From Phytophthora sp. 'mugwort' (taxonomy: Eukaryota > Oomycota > Peronosporomycetes > Peronosporales > Peronosporaceae): a stretch of 64,000 bases of DNA. Below, piece after piece: positions 45,925 through 56,944 of this stretch (the stretch's first letter is position 1; the number at the start of each line of letters is the position of its first letter). The DNA is taken from contig JAUCEF010000013.1 in assembly GCA_033558025.1 (NCBI GenBank), forward strand, positions 4,209,001-4,273,000, in the 5' to 3' direction. Under the pieces are notes generated by a model. That model was not told the origin of the DNA, searched no databases, and worked only from the letters and a program-made list of their open reading frames with translations. The translations under genes and the position numbers were made by a program.

Positions 45925-47285
45925 TTGGTTTCCGCAGCCGCTCATTTTCGTTTTGAGCCCGATCACTTCCGCGTGCTCTTCTTCTTCTTCTGCGGCTTCC
46001 ACGTCAGCCTCAAGCATGACCGAGACTTGGTCTGGCAGCGAGCGAAAGCGCCTACCAAGCCTGTAGCTTCCAAACAACAGTCTAAGAGCTCTAAGCCGTC
46101 CGGCGACGGCTCTGCCGCTAAGGTATCCACCAGGGTGGCATCCAAGGTGGCCCCCAAGGCACCTGAACCGCCTGAGGAGGCCCCTGAGCTCCTCGTGGAC
46201 TACGAGGAAAACTCGGACAATTCTCCCATGTCTTGGGGCGATAACGAAATCCCGCTCATGAATGGGTCTGACAACGACCCGAGTCAATCAGACTCGCTTG
46301 GGTCCCGTACCCCGCTGCCTAGCCACAACGGCGACGATGGCGACGCGCCGAAGACGCCCAAGCGTCAGGGGAGCCGCGCTCACCCAAGGAAGATGAAGAG
46401 AAACCTCATTCTCCGGCCAAGAACTTGACGCTCGCTGAGGCAATTGCCCGTGTCAAGGCTGTTAAGGCTGCAGCAGCCTCGGAATTCAGTCGTAAGCGGC
46501 GAGCTGCTTCCAGTTCTCCGGTCCGTGAAGGGTATGGAACCCTCACGCTCACGAACAAGGGCCTCTTCCGTTCTTCTTCCGACGAGGAGGAAGAGGGCCA
46601 AATCGGCCGAGAGATCCAACGATCTCGACGGCCACGTAGTCGGAGTACTAGGCTGCTCGTCATAAGGGAGTGCGGGCCCCGGCGACTCGGTCGCCTGTGA
46701 GTACTCTTCACCTGTTCGCGGGCGACCGCCTCACACTCCCGAGTACTTCCCTCCTGAGGAGTCCCACGGAGCCGACGCCTACATGGGTCAGCTCCTGCCG
46801 CCTCGCGTGCTTCTTGGCGGACGCTCTTCTCGGGGCGCTTATGAGCGCCACCTGGGGGCCAAGCATCCCCTGTTCCAGAACGTGAGCATCGCTCGGTGCG
46901 TTCTCCTGGCACCGCACAACATCCCGCTCAAGGGGTTCACGAGCCGGCGAAAGAATCCAGAGCTCCGGTCGGGACTGCGACCTGTGTGGGGCTATCCAGC
47001 CGTGATGTCCCCACACTATGACTCTTTCCAAGAGGTCGAGGCCGTCTTAGGGAAATGGGCAGCTACGCGCTGCTCAGAAGGACAACTCGAGCTTCTCCGG
47101 CAGGATCTCACCCTGCAGGGCATCCTTGACCTCCGAGGCCTGCGTAATGAGCTTGCCCATGTGGTAGGCAAACGGCAGCTCTCTCGAGAACTGCAGAACC
47201 ATTCCGCTTCTAGCTATCATGATGAGCGGGGATATGGTCTTGGCTCTACGACCACACTCCGTTCGGGCAAGAAAGCCCGAACTAC
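45925..47285 (+). pseudogene. Antisense gag-like reading region in element B
   Basis: A plus-strand reading region lies between the chromodomain stop and the 3' LTR of the minus-strand element B. Frame 1 (45925-46428) is Ser/Pro/Lys-rich (KQQSKSSKPSGDGSAAK, DYEENSDNSPMSWGDNEIPL). Frame 3 (46425-46700) has LTLAEAIARVKAVKAAAASE, SRKRRAASSSPVREGYGTLT and SSDEEEEGQ. Frame 1 again (46741-47280) has EYFPPEESHGADAYMG, LLPPRVLLGGRSSRGAYERH, HPLFQNVSIARCVLLAPHN and LRGLRNELAHVVGKRQLSRE. The codon-like composition is retained across two frameshifts, suggesting a once-functional ORF. Antisense ORFs in this position are known for some plant Gypsy elements. The function is not recognised. Confidence 0.45.
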
Positions 47286-49726
47286 TTACGAAGCCGCCGC
47301 CGATTCTGTTCCCAGATCGCGACAGCCTTTAGGCAGTCAGCCTGGAGCCGTTCGTACGGCTCCCAGGAGCACTCAGCTTCCGAGTACCCCCTCCACTTCA
47401 CGCGGAGAGAGCTAGGGCTTTCCGTGAACGCGCCGCTCCTGGAGCACACGCTCCACGTTGTAGTGGTCTCCCCATTACGGTCGAGGAGAGGCGGTGGTGC
47501 CCTCGAACGAGTACGAGTATGAGGAATCGCCCCTCCGGTCCAGCTCAGGACCTGGTGTGCCCCCTTCGGCCCCACCTCGGGTCGTTGAAGGCACCGCTCT
47601 TCGTTGTCGAGTCCTTGCGCTTGGATTTGGTGAGGGCGGGGCTGCTGCCACCCAGACCGGGAACGCTGGGGACCTTGGGCCGATTCGTGAAGACGTGAAT
47701 CGTCTTGCCGATGAATTGTCGGCCCTTGAAGGACGGGATGACCGTCGTACGAATGACGTGGACGAGATTTTCCAACGTCTGAATGCCTTTTGGGCGTCCC
47801 TGGACCGATTCCAACGGGGTTGTCTCTCGTTCGGGACTTCCTGCGGCCTGTGCCCCCATACGGGAACGCCTCCTGGGTACTCCCAGCCGTATCACTATGG
47901 ATCATACTGGGCGTATGGAGCCGGGGTTCATTCGTATGGAGCCCCTTCTGCGGCCCCGCAAGGGACCTGTGCTTCTGGCTCTGTGCGCGCTCAGAGAGTT
48001 GAGTCGAAGCCTCGCTTTGTAGGCTGGGGCCTGTAAGCCCGGCGGATCATGGTACCGCTTCAGACGGCCCATGTAGAACGTCGGGTGGGTCGTCATCGGC
48101 TTAGGCAGGTCAATGGTATATGCCGCACCATGCCTGGCCAGGACCGCGAAGGGTCCAATGAAGCATCCCCAACATTAAACACGTTTAGGTTTCCTCTTCC
48201 ATTCTTGTCAGGGTACTCCTTTTGTTTGTCCTGCGCCGCTACCATGGCATCACGGACACAGTTGATTACGTTCAGCCTGGTGTCTACAAAGCTTCCACTT
48301 GTTTTCGCAAGGAACCCGGTCTCGTGTCCGAGACCCGGGAGGAAGCGCATTCCTCTCCCCCACTTAGAACGGAAGATGAGGTACTGCCTCATAAAATGAG
48401 CAGCATCCGTATATGGAGTAAGCCATTCAGGTAGAACTGGGTATATCCGGTCGACGCGTGAACTGCTGGTGCAAAACACAACTAATGGCAGACCTTCTGA
48501 CCAAGTGCGAGGAGACTCTGCACATATGCTGCGTAGAGCGTCCTCAAGCACAGGGTTGACACGCTCCGTCTGCACATCCGTTTGAGGATGATCGGCAGTG
48601 GTCACGTGCAGCCTTGTTCCAAGTAGTTTGAACAGCGTTCGCCAAAACGCAGCGGTAAACCGCGGGTCGCGATCCGAGACAATTGTCTCCGGGAGACCAT
48701 GATGGCGGAAAATGCCATCCAGGAAAGCTTCGCAGCCTGTCCCCCGGTCACTGTGTCTTTAACCGGAGCAAGACGCACCATCTTGCTCAGACGGCGCACG
48801 AACACAACGATTCCGTGTTTTTGTGGCCGTCGGCTGGAAGTCAAAAATGAAGTCCAGACTCATCGACTTCCAGTAGTCCGCAGGAAACGGGCAGGCTCTG
48901 CAAAGGAGCCGAGGCGTACCCGGTGGGCTCCACCTGCTGACATGTTTCACATGTCTTGAATTACTGTGCGACCCGGTTGTACATGTGGGTCCACCAAAAG
49001 TACTGAGAGACCGATTGGAAGGTCTTCTTGCGGCCCAAGTGACCGCTGGACGGCGCATTGTGCGCCTCCTGAAGGATGTCAAACTTGATATCCTCGTCGT
49101 TTGGTACGACTACCCGTGGGGGTTCATGGGGCTCTACTCAATAGTAGAGCAAACCATCGAGCGTCTCGTATCGATCCAGCCGGGCTCTCTGACGTGACGA
49201 CCCAATCGGCATTGGCTTCCTTGTCAGCGGCCAGGAACCGTACTCGAAATACCATGTGTATCTGATCGTACAGATCGGTCGTGGAACGGCAGATGTGCGC
49301 CAGCTCATAGTCAGGCCTGCACGACAACGCATCCGCAAGCCCTTTGAGCTTGCCAGGCTTGTACTCGATGCGGAAGTTGTATTTTGCGAAGAAAGGCAGC
49401 CATCTCGTCACCCATTGGGATAGATGGGGCGAATTTGTCGTCGTCCTCAAGGATGCGTGCTCTGTCTAGATCACAAAGGGCTGTGAGCCCAGGAGGTGCA
49501 CCCGGAACTTGACAAGGGCGTACTTCATGGCAAGCAGCTCCTTGTCATGAACGGGGTAGTTCCGTTCGGCAGCCTTGAGCTGCCTGGACTGAAACGAGAT
49601 CACTCGTTCACATCCTGCAGCATCGTGCTGCAGCAAAGCACGTCCGATTGCATAATCGGATGGGTCGCAGACGATGCTGAACGGCTCGTCCCCACGGTGT
49701 AAGCCAACCTTTGGCTCTACGCCCAA
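47286..49726 (-). pseudogene. Element B pol remnant (RNase H, integrase, chromodomain)
   Basis: On the minus strand, from right to left, there is an RNase H-type segment (FSIVCDPSDYAIGRALLQHD, QLKAAERNYPVHDKELLAMK; 49726-49466) and its end ADALSCRPDYELAH (49340-49300). Zinc finger remnants come next (48980s), then ADYWKSMSLDFIFD (48860), HGIVVFVRRLSKMVRLA, ADHPQTDVQTERVN (48590; integrase E region), a GKR-like domain, and VKWRGYSEAECSWEPYERL (about 47410-47340), a chromodomain ending at the stop near 47286. Many frameshifts are present. A variable linker of about 500 nt lies between integrase and chromodomain. Confidence 0.7.
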
Positions 49727-50136
49727 GCTTTGAAAGCGCCAATAAAGCGACAGGATACCGCTCGTCCGATACGAGACCGCGCTCGACGCGATATCTACTT
49801 CTTGGACCTAGAAGTGGAGGTTATCTCTTTCCTAGCCTTGAAACGCAGGGAACGCCAGCCACAGGGGCTTCGGTCCAGGAGGTTTGGTTGAGCCGGGGGT
49901 ACCCTTAATATGGTCAATCTGCCGACCTTCATACGTGTCGAACACATTCACGTGAGCGACCGTTCGGTCGGCGTCGCCGCCCCAAAATTCGTTGGGCTTC
50001 CAACCCAAAGCCGTCTCCTATCTTTCGGACCGACTCCCGCTGGGAGTCGTCCAAGTGAGGAAACTCACTGCGTTCCATTATGGCTTGCATCTAAAGCCCA
50101 CCGAGGATTCAGGTGATCAACCTGTCCGCTAGGCGT

Positions 50137-50158
50137 GGATTGACTACAAGGGCTACCA
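50137..50158 (-). promoter_or_regulatory. Element B primer-binding site
   Basis: The minus-strand sequence tggtagcccttgtagtcaat, two bases from the LTR end, shares its pattern with the primer sites of elements A and C. Confidence 0.6.
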
Positions 50159-50160
50159 AG

Positions 50161-50473
50161 TGTGACGGGGTCACACAGCACCTTGCGCGAGGAAAATGCA
50201 GCGGAGAGTATAAAAACACTCAGTGAACGGCAGTTCACAATTCCTCTGGTCTAGGAGGATACCACATTAATGTAGATTTAAGACTAAATATATTTATAGT
50301 TGGCTTGCAATACAAACTATTAGTTACCGATGATGAAACCTCGAGAACGGCCAATTAGGTGGTTCTAAGAGCAACTGGTACAGCGTTCGTAATGTTGCTC
50401 GAAAATGTCAATGCTGCTGTCCGCACCACATGTCACCTCTGAAGAGTGGCACGAATGTGTCACTCTTCAGAGG
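50161..50473. repeat. Family L LTR (probable 5' LTR of element B)
   Basis: Starts tgtgacggggtcac next to the primer-binding site and includes the undisturbed TTAA used by piggyBac in another copy (near 50278). It ends in a 13-bp perfect hairpin (cctctgaagagtg at 50436-50448, cactcttcagagg at 50461-50473). The terminal segment seen in other copies is missing. Confidence 0.65.
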
Positions 50474-50935
50474 CTCTTATATTCCTTCGATCTTCCCGCA
50501 AGACATGAAATTCACCGATACTACACGTCATTTAACTTGACGCGTAAATATTAAATAACAAATTCAGTTAATTCGCCACAAGATTTTCGAAGTCTTTCTT
50601 ATAAATACTGTAAAAAATGCTGAAAATTTAGAAAGTGAGCAGTGATTGAAATATTCTTAATTAACGGCTGTCACTGGATTTTCTGCGTATTTCATTGGAT
50701 ACCAACCATTGCACAGACCAACAGATGAAAAAGACAGATGCTGCATTTCCATCGCGCTCCCCAAAGTCGGCATGCGACCTGTAGCTTAGTGTGCGATTGA
50801 CCACCCCTTGCATTAGCATGTTTGGGGTGAATTGAGGGCGAGTGGCGCTGCAAAGTGTCGCACTAAGAGGGTTGTCACCTACTTGCGACGGCCCATATCG
50901 GGCCTAGGGAAAATAATGCTCCGTCCACACTCACA
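50474..50935. other. Unassigned sequence between element B and tRNA-like repeat
   Basis: A/T-rich, no coding region recognised. Could be part of the Harbinger-type element whose transposase lies to the right. Confidence 0.3.
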
Positions 50936-51000
50936 GCCAGTATAGCTTAACGGAAACGTTCTCAAAAGAAAAGATGGTGGTTCGATTCCTCCTATTGGCA
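50936..51000 (+). repeat. tRNA-like sequence with an intact acceptor stem (SINE-like or pseudo-tRNA)
   Basis: gccagta at 50936-50942 pairs over 7 bases with tattggc at 50993-50999 (one G-T). A T-arm/B-box-like ggttcgattcc lies at 50979-50989. The D-arm is weak and the anticodon loop lacks the usual U, so it is unlikely to be a working tRNA. Confidence 0.4.
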
Positions 51001-51018
51001 ACTTTCGCGTTCTGAAAA

Positions 51019-51352
51019 CTATTTTATTTGTTTACCACTATGTATTATGTATGCTGGGATATCTGAAGAAGAGAAGATGACTCTCGTAACCACGACGTTG
51101 GCTGCTACAAAGCTAGTACGGCGAGAAATGCAAGGGCGAGATGCTTGCGATGACTGCGATTGCAGCGAGGCGCTTGAGGGAATTTCGAAGTTGATCTGGT
51201 TGGCCCGGTGACGACGGAACGTAGCTTGGTTGCGAGCATGCCTTTCCTTTGCTTGTTTACCGCGTCGTATGTACTCCTTCAGCGTCATCTTGTAGAAATT
51301 GACATCTTCAGCGAAGAGAGGCACTAGCGACGTGTGGTAGTTCGTCAAGGCG
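51019..51352 (-). pseudogene. DDE_Tnp_4 transposase, C-terminal part (split by element C)
   Basis: Minus-strand frame CALTNYHTSLVPLFAEDVNF, KMTLKEYIRRGKQAKERHAR and FRRHRANQINFEIPSS. It continues the transposase at 58479-59537 once element C and one copy of its CAAGT duplication are removed, the join falling in an ANITCALTN segment. The tail is basic and Ser-rich. See the N-terminal part for the domain description. Confidence 0.65.
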
Positions 51353-51357
51353 CAAGT

Positions 51358-51750
51358 TGCAGCGGGGCTGCGTAGCGTAGTACAGAGGAAGACGTATGAC
51401 TCCCCGAGTCTTACCTGTGGTTATCCTAACCCCTAAGGTCTCCGCAGAGGCTTAGATCACTCTAGTTATACCATTAGAGACTCAAAGAGTCAGTAATCCT
51501 AAACCTATGGCAATACTCTCTTTGATGCTAAAACTGAGCTGTTATTTGTTTGCTTATCTGCGGCAAAGCCGCCTGTGATGTAAATATATGACTCTAACTA
51601 TCTAGTATAGTTTAACCTAGTCAAATTCATGTCGAGTGGCCCTGTGGCCACGTACTGAAATCCTGTTAATCCAAGTGGTACCAAGAACTTGCTGCAAGGT
51701 GACACGTAGCATGGCTACATCTCGTGCCCCCTTCGAATAACCCCGTTTCA
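51358..51750 (-). repeat. Element C 3' LTR
   Basis: Starts tgcagcgggg on the plus strand and ends ccccgtttca. It matches the LTR at 58083-58473. Typical inverted ends were probably TGTAGCGGG/CCCGCTACA. Confidence 0.85.
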
Positions 51751-52609
51751 CTCTCCCCCACTAAACCGTGGACACACCGTATCCACGAGGGTACATGTCC
51801 TGTGGTTTTGGCCACGGACACTCCGCTCCAAGAGCGCTCAACCCCTGACGGCATCCTCATGCCCACAGCTCGCTGGCCTTCAACCCAGCTAGCTCAGTGG
51901 TAGAGCACTCGCTTTATAAGCGCATGGTCGGTGGTTCGACTCTTCCAAAGACCTATGTCGTCTGGGTCCAACCCAACCGTGTCTTGGACACCGACGACGA
52001 CGTCAACATCCAGCGGCCTCAGGCCTTGCTGTCTCGCTCCTCTTGAGCTAATGCACCATGTGCATCTGCTTCCGCAACCTACCGTCCTCACGTTTCTGAC
52101 ATACTGGCTACCTTGTCCCAAGGTCAAGACGGAAGCCTTCAGGCTGACCTTGGCTCATCCCGAGCTAGTACTGGGACACTCGTGGCGACGCCGCACTAGT
52201 CGCTGGCCCTCGGGGCCATGCCAATCGTGACGATCAAAAGGGTCTATGACCTTAGGGGCAGTCTTGCCGGAGGGGCACCTCATACCCCCATGAATTCTGT
52301 GAGTGGGGATATCCTCTCTACTTCACAAGGTTCTGGGTTCGACCCTTGAGGCGACGCCGCGCCACTCGGCGTTCCATATGATAGTGGAGTTCTCCCTGCT
52401 CATCGAGCAATGATGGAGGCGGCATCCGGTCCGCTGGACTCTCGCGCTGCGCGTCAGGTGAAGATGGCGTCGCTTCAAAATCTGTTATGGTATCACCATG
52501 CGTAGTTTTGCGATACGGATGAGCATCGATCTCGTCCAGTTGACGAACTCGAAGCTGTCCATCCCCCCCCCCCCCGCGAGTCGGCTGGTTGGAGTCTCAG
52601 ACGAATCGG
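51751..52609. other. Element C 3' internal region
   Basis: Lies between the integrase C-terminus and the 3' LTR. Apart from the tRNA-like remnant and a poly-C run (about 52563-52576) nothing is recognised. No chromodomain is seen. Confidence 0.4.
51883..51945 (+). repeat. tRNA-Ile(UAU)-like remnant inside element C
   Basis: tagctcagtggtagagc (A-box and D-arm, stem gctc/gagc intact), anticodon loop tttataa (anticodon TAT) and a ggttcgact B-box are in tRNA order. The anticodon stem is half mispaired and the 3' acceptor strand is absent, so it is not a functional tRNA. Confidence 0.5.
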
Positions 52610-55600
52610 CTAACCGCGTGGTGGCTCTGGCGCGGCCAGCAGCTCGTCGTCTCGACGCAGTGGAGTGATTGCTCGTCGAGCTTCGTGGTCAGGTGGACCT
52701 CTTTGTGCGCCTCCAGCGCTCTGGCCAGCACCCTCTACCCGTGGCACCGTCTGCACCCCGACTGGTCCCCACGGCGCCAATGCCTCCGCGCTTACCTGAG
52801 TCGGGTCCCGATACGGCTTGAGGAAGTCTACGTAGAATACAGGGTGTGTACGTATCTTTTTCAGAAGGTTGAGCGTGTACGCAAGGCCCTTCTTGGCCAC
52901 GACCTTGAAAGGTCCGATGAAGCCCGGGCGCAACTTGGTCTTAAAGACCGCAGAGGATGGATGTGTAGGTAGGTTCTTCGCGTTTAATAAAACTTGGTCA
53001 CCGACCTTAAACTCTTTCACATTTCCTCTGCCTCTGGCATTCACCTGTTCCTTCTGAACATCTTGGCCCTCAGCCATCGCGTCGCGTACATGGCTTAGGC
53101 CATTCAAACGCGTTGACAAGAACGCGTCAACTTGATTGCGAACCGCAACAGGGCTGACATCAGCGAGCGCTTCGGCTATTCCTCCCTCACCAAGCCCTGA
53201 ACCACGGAGTGGCAGCATCAACGGGATGCGAGGGTGACTGAGACCGTTCACATAGAACGGGGTGAAGCCAGTTGAGGCATACACCGCGTTGTTCAATGCA
53301 AACTCAACGAGTGGGAGCATCGAGCTCCATTCTTGGGTCTGTCTGCACAGACCTCCGAAGCACGTCTTCGACTACGCGATTCACCCGCTCAGTCTGACCA
53401 TCAGTCTGCGGATGGTTCGCTGTGGACATGTCGAGTCGAGTGCCGAGCACCTTAAAGACCGACGTCCAAAACTTAACCGTGAAACGGGGATCTCGATCCG
53501 AGGCAATTGCCTCTGGCAGACCATGCTGTCGAACGACACGATCCATGAACAGCGTGGCTGTTCCTTCTCCATCAATGGAGTCCGGCACCGCCGCTAAATG
53601 AGCCATCTTGCTCAATCGGCCCACAAAGGCCACGATGCCCGTGTTGCCCGCCGCATCCCTTGGCAGGCCAAACATAAAGTCAATACTCATGGATTGCCAA
53701 CACCCCGTCGGTGCAGGCAAGCTGTCAACTCGCAGCCGAGTGTGGCGAGGGTTTAACCCGTTGGAACGTCTCACACGTGCGTACATACGTACGGACCCAC
53801 TTGTAAAGCTTCGGCCGCCAGTAGTGGGAGCTCACCGAGCAGTAGGTCTTTTCTCGGCCGCGACGACCACCAGGTGGGGTATCATGTGCCTCATAGAGGA
53901 TACGATACTTGAGATCCTCTGCGTGAGGAACCACGACACTTGTGGTGTCTCTGGACCAGTACCGTAGTCCAATAGGCCGTCATCGAGAGTGTATAGGTGC
54001 AGCCTCGCGCGCAACCGCGCTGACAGCTTAATGTCTGAGTTAGCAAACTCTGCGCTTCCTAGCTCATGTAGCAGAGCTACGCAGGACTCGCCACGCGCGT
54101 ACGCAGCGCGGATCAAGTCTGTCATAGACGAAGTCACCGTCGTGGCGTGAGCGATCTCATAGACTGGCCTACGTGATAACGCATCGGCCAAGACGTTCTG
54201 CCTGCCAGGCTTGTACTTCACCTAGAAGTTGTACTCCGCAAAGAAGGAGAGCCAACGGGCCATTCGCTGAGAGAGATGAGGCGGCTGCGTCGTAGTGTGT
54301 AGCGACGCATGATCAGTGTAGATCACAAACGGCTTGGAGCGAAGCAGGTGAACCCTGAGTTTGACGAGCGCGTACTTCATCACAAGTAGCTCTTTTTCAT
54401 GAATTGGATAGTTCTTCTCAGCAGCCTTAAGCTGGCGAGATTCAAACTCGATCACGCGTTTCACGCCCTTCATCGTCTGCTTGCAACAAAGCACTGCCGA
54501 TGGCAAAGTCCGACGCGTCACAGACGACACTGAAAGGACGATCGGGGTCTGGCAGGGCCAGGATCGGGGCCTGAAGGAGACTCTCCCTAATGGCTTTAAA
54601 AGTCGCTTGACGTGCGCTTTCCCAACACCAGTCCACATCCTTCTTAAGGAGATTGGGCAGTGGCCTTGCCACCTCAGCATAGTTCTTGCTGTACTTGGGC
54701 AGGTAACTGGCCAGGCCAAGCCACTTCCGTAAGCCTTTCTGGTTCTTTGGAAACCGGCCAGTCTACAATGGCCTTGACGTTGCGGGATTCGCTCGAAGGC
54801 CTCGCTTCCCAATGAAGCATCCTAGAAAGGGGATCTCTTCAGCGCCGAAGACACGCTTGTCAATGCTGGCATACAACTTGTGTGTGCGCATGCACTCGAG
54901 CACCACTCGCAGGTGCTCAATGTGCTTCTCCACATCAGTCTTTCCGTGCTCCGCACGACTGTGGACGAATATATCGTCGAAGTACGTCTGGGGCATATGC
55001 CCTGAGGGGCCTGAACAGTTGCTTCACAAGACGATTGAACGTCGCAGGCGCATTCGATAGCACTTGGGCATTACTAGCCACTCCCAGCTCGGAGTGCTGA
55101 CCGCCATAAGGGGATATCGTTTGCTCGCATGAGAAATTGATAGTATCCATCGACCAAGTCAGGGCACTGTACACCGTACAGCACGTCATGTTGTTCTGGA
55201 GAACGTTCTTCCTAGGAATAGGCGTCTGCGCCGGAATGGTGCCTGCGTTGAGTTTATTAAAAGCATGAACGATTCGCCACTTGCCATTCGGCTTTCTGAC
55301 ACAGAACGTAGGCGTTGAGTGTGGAGACTTGCTCTCGCGCACCATACCCGCCTCGTGCTTAGCACGGAAGAACGCGTCAATGACGTCACACTGTTCTCGT
55401 AGCAAAGGCCACTGCCTTGTCACGCAGTATTTGGTTCCAGGAACCAGGTCAAGCTCATGACGTAAACCTCGATCCGGAGTTAGCCTCGTGGGTAGTGCTT
55501 TCGAGACCACGTCTTGATACTCCTTCACCAAAGCGTAGTACGGATCCGAGGGGTCCTTGAGGATCGAGGATCCTGCCCGCGCATTCAGCGCCTTCTTGGT

Positions 55601-56490
55601 GTCCTCAGGTACTGCTTTATCCAATAGCGACGACGAGTTTAACTCCTCTTCAGGTCGTAGAATGACCAACTCGGCTAACCCGCCGGCCTTCAACGCGTCG
55701 CCGAACTCGGCCATGGACATCTCGTCCAGCTCCAACACAGCGTCCGCAGTGGGCAAAGTCTATAGACTGATGTCGCCATCGACTTCCCCTGTCACTCCGT
55801 TGACGAGCGTATATAGCCTTCCTCGCTATCAGCAGGAGTGTTTTCACTCGTCATGTTAGACGCATCAGACGCTTTTCGTCTCATGGCTGACGATTGCCGT
55901 CGCAGCCTTCTCCCCGCTGAGGCTGTTTGTCTCGGAGAGGTTCTAACAGTCACATCAGCTGCGTCTCCAGGTGTGGGCACCGTGTGCGTCTCACCCGAAA
56001 CTGGTATGTCTTGACCGACAACCGTCGCAGAGCTGTGATGCCCGCAGTCTCCACTCCGTGGATTACGTGCCACGTCAACTCCATCAGTGGGCCCTCGGCC
56101 TTGATGGCCCGGCCCAAGGCCGGCCACACCACGCATGGCGTGTAGTGACAACACGTCGTCGTGACCTGTGTCACCGTCGTGATCTAATGGCATCATGATA
56201 TCGGTCACCCACGGATTGCCTGCCGCCCCACATGCATCCTGAGGCCCGCAGCGCCTGGATGCCCAGGCATATTGCCGACCACGCCATGCATGGCGTGTGA
56301 TGATACACCGTCATCGAGATGAGTGTCGGTGCCGTGACGCATGTCACCTGTGTCACCCAGCGGGTTACCTGCCGCTCCAGTCACAGCATACGAGCACTGA
56401 TCGGGATTTGTCCTCGACACCTTCAGTGTCTACAAGTTCGGATACTCCGATGTCCAGCGCGTTGACCTGGTCCAGTGCCCGCACCGAAAG
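52610..56490 (-). pseudogene. Element C pol remnant (RT, RNase H, integrase)
   Basis: On the minus strand RT begins near 55756 (RHELDLVPGTKYCVTRQWPL, CDVIDAFFRAKHEAGMVRES, PNGKWRIVHAFNKLNAGTIP), and its catalytic YFDDIFVHSRAEHG lies near 54980. RNase H follows (PFSVVCDASDFAIGSALLQA, HEKELLVMKYALVKLRVHLL) and ends ADALSRRPVYEIAHA. Integrase has TCETFQRVKPS near 53770, SMSIDFMFGLPRDAAGN (53690s), SDRDPRFTVKFW (53490) and HPQTDGQTERVNRVVED (53400). The C-terminal GKR-like part (FKVGDQVLLNAKNLPTHPSS, LRPGFIGPFKVVAKKGLAYT) ends at the stop near 52610. DDE residues are present, but several frameshifts and stops separate the pieces. Confidence 0.75.
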
Positions 56491-56517
56491 CGCTTTTGCT
56501 TCCTAGCAGAGGTGGGT

Positions 56518-56883
56518 TCATGACTCACCAAGCTCCACAAGGAGTAAAGCGCATTGCGCCCAAGGTTTTTGACTTCCAAAATCAATCCATGGCTCATGGC
56601 GTTCCAGCCATGCCATGCCCGGGATGAGGTCGTACCTCCAATGCAGGTCCAGGACCCGACAGCGTTCCACGCTATCGGAGTCGAGATTCACGCCCAGATT
56701 CACAGGAACCTTAGGCACCGTGACACGGGTCCCCGTCGCTAGGCGAATAGCGATGATGTCACCCCTGCGCTCCCTGAGCGCCTCAGCGTATTGCTGACTT
56801 CTTTCCATCTTGGAGCGTCGAGCGTAGTTGCCCGACGCTCCGGAATAGATCAATATGATCCATGGTTTTTCAAAGCCATTCAC
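56518..56883 (-). pseudogene. Element C retropepsin-like protease fragment
   Basis: The minus-strand frame has ILIYSGASGNYARR, in which Tyr stands where the catalytic Asp (DSGA) is expected, then RCRVLDLHWRYDLIPGMAWL. It fits the single-domain aspartic protease between gag and RT. The Asp loss would abolish cleavage. Confidence 0.6.
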
Positions 56884-56944
56884 TGTCGCCTCAACGACGA
56901 GGATGCCCGGCTTGCATACACGTTCCGTGTTAGAGATTACGGCT

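Larger units (their letters stand above)
45825..50160 (-). mobile_element. Ty3/Gypsy element B internal region (minus strand, partly deleted)
   Basis: The internal body runs from a polypurine tract (45836) to a primer-binding site (50137-50158, tggtagcccttgtagtcaat on the minus strand). It carries RNase H, integrase and chromodomain, while gag, protease and most of RT are absent or unrecognisable between 49727 and 50136. It also holds a plus-strand reading region (45925-47285). The flanking LTRs are of family L. Confidence 0.7.

Noticed and set aside
47494..48036. 181-codon plus-strand frame opposite the integrase-chromodomain linker of element B
   Set aside because: It overlaps minus-strand pol sequence and shows no continuing frame or known motif; treated as antisense shadow.
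51883..51945. Functional tRNA-Ile gene
   Set aside because: The 3' acceptor strand is missing and the anticodon stem is half mispaired; kept only as a remnant.
52589..52972. Plus-strand frame rich in Trp/Arg/Ser opposite the integrase C-terminus of element C
   Set aside because: Overlaps recognised minus-strand pol sequence; shadow.
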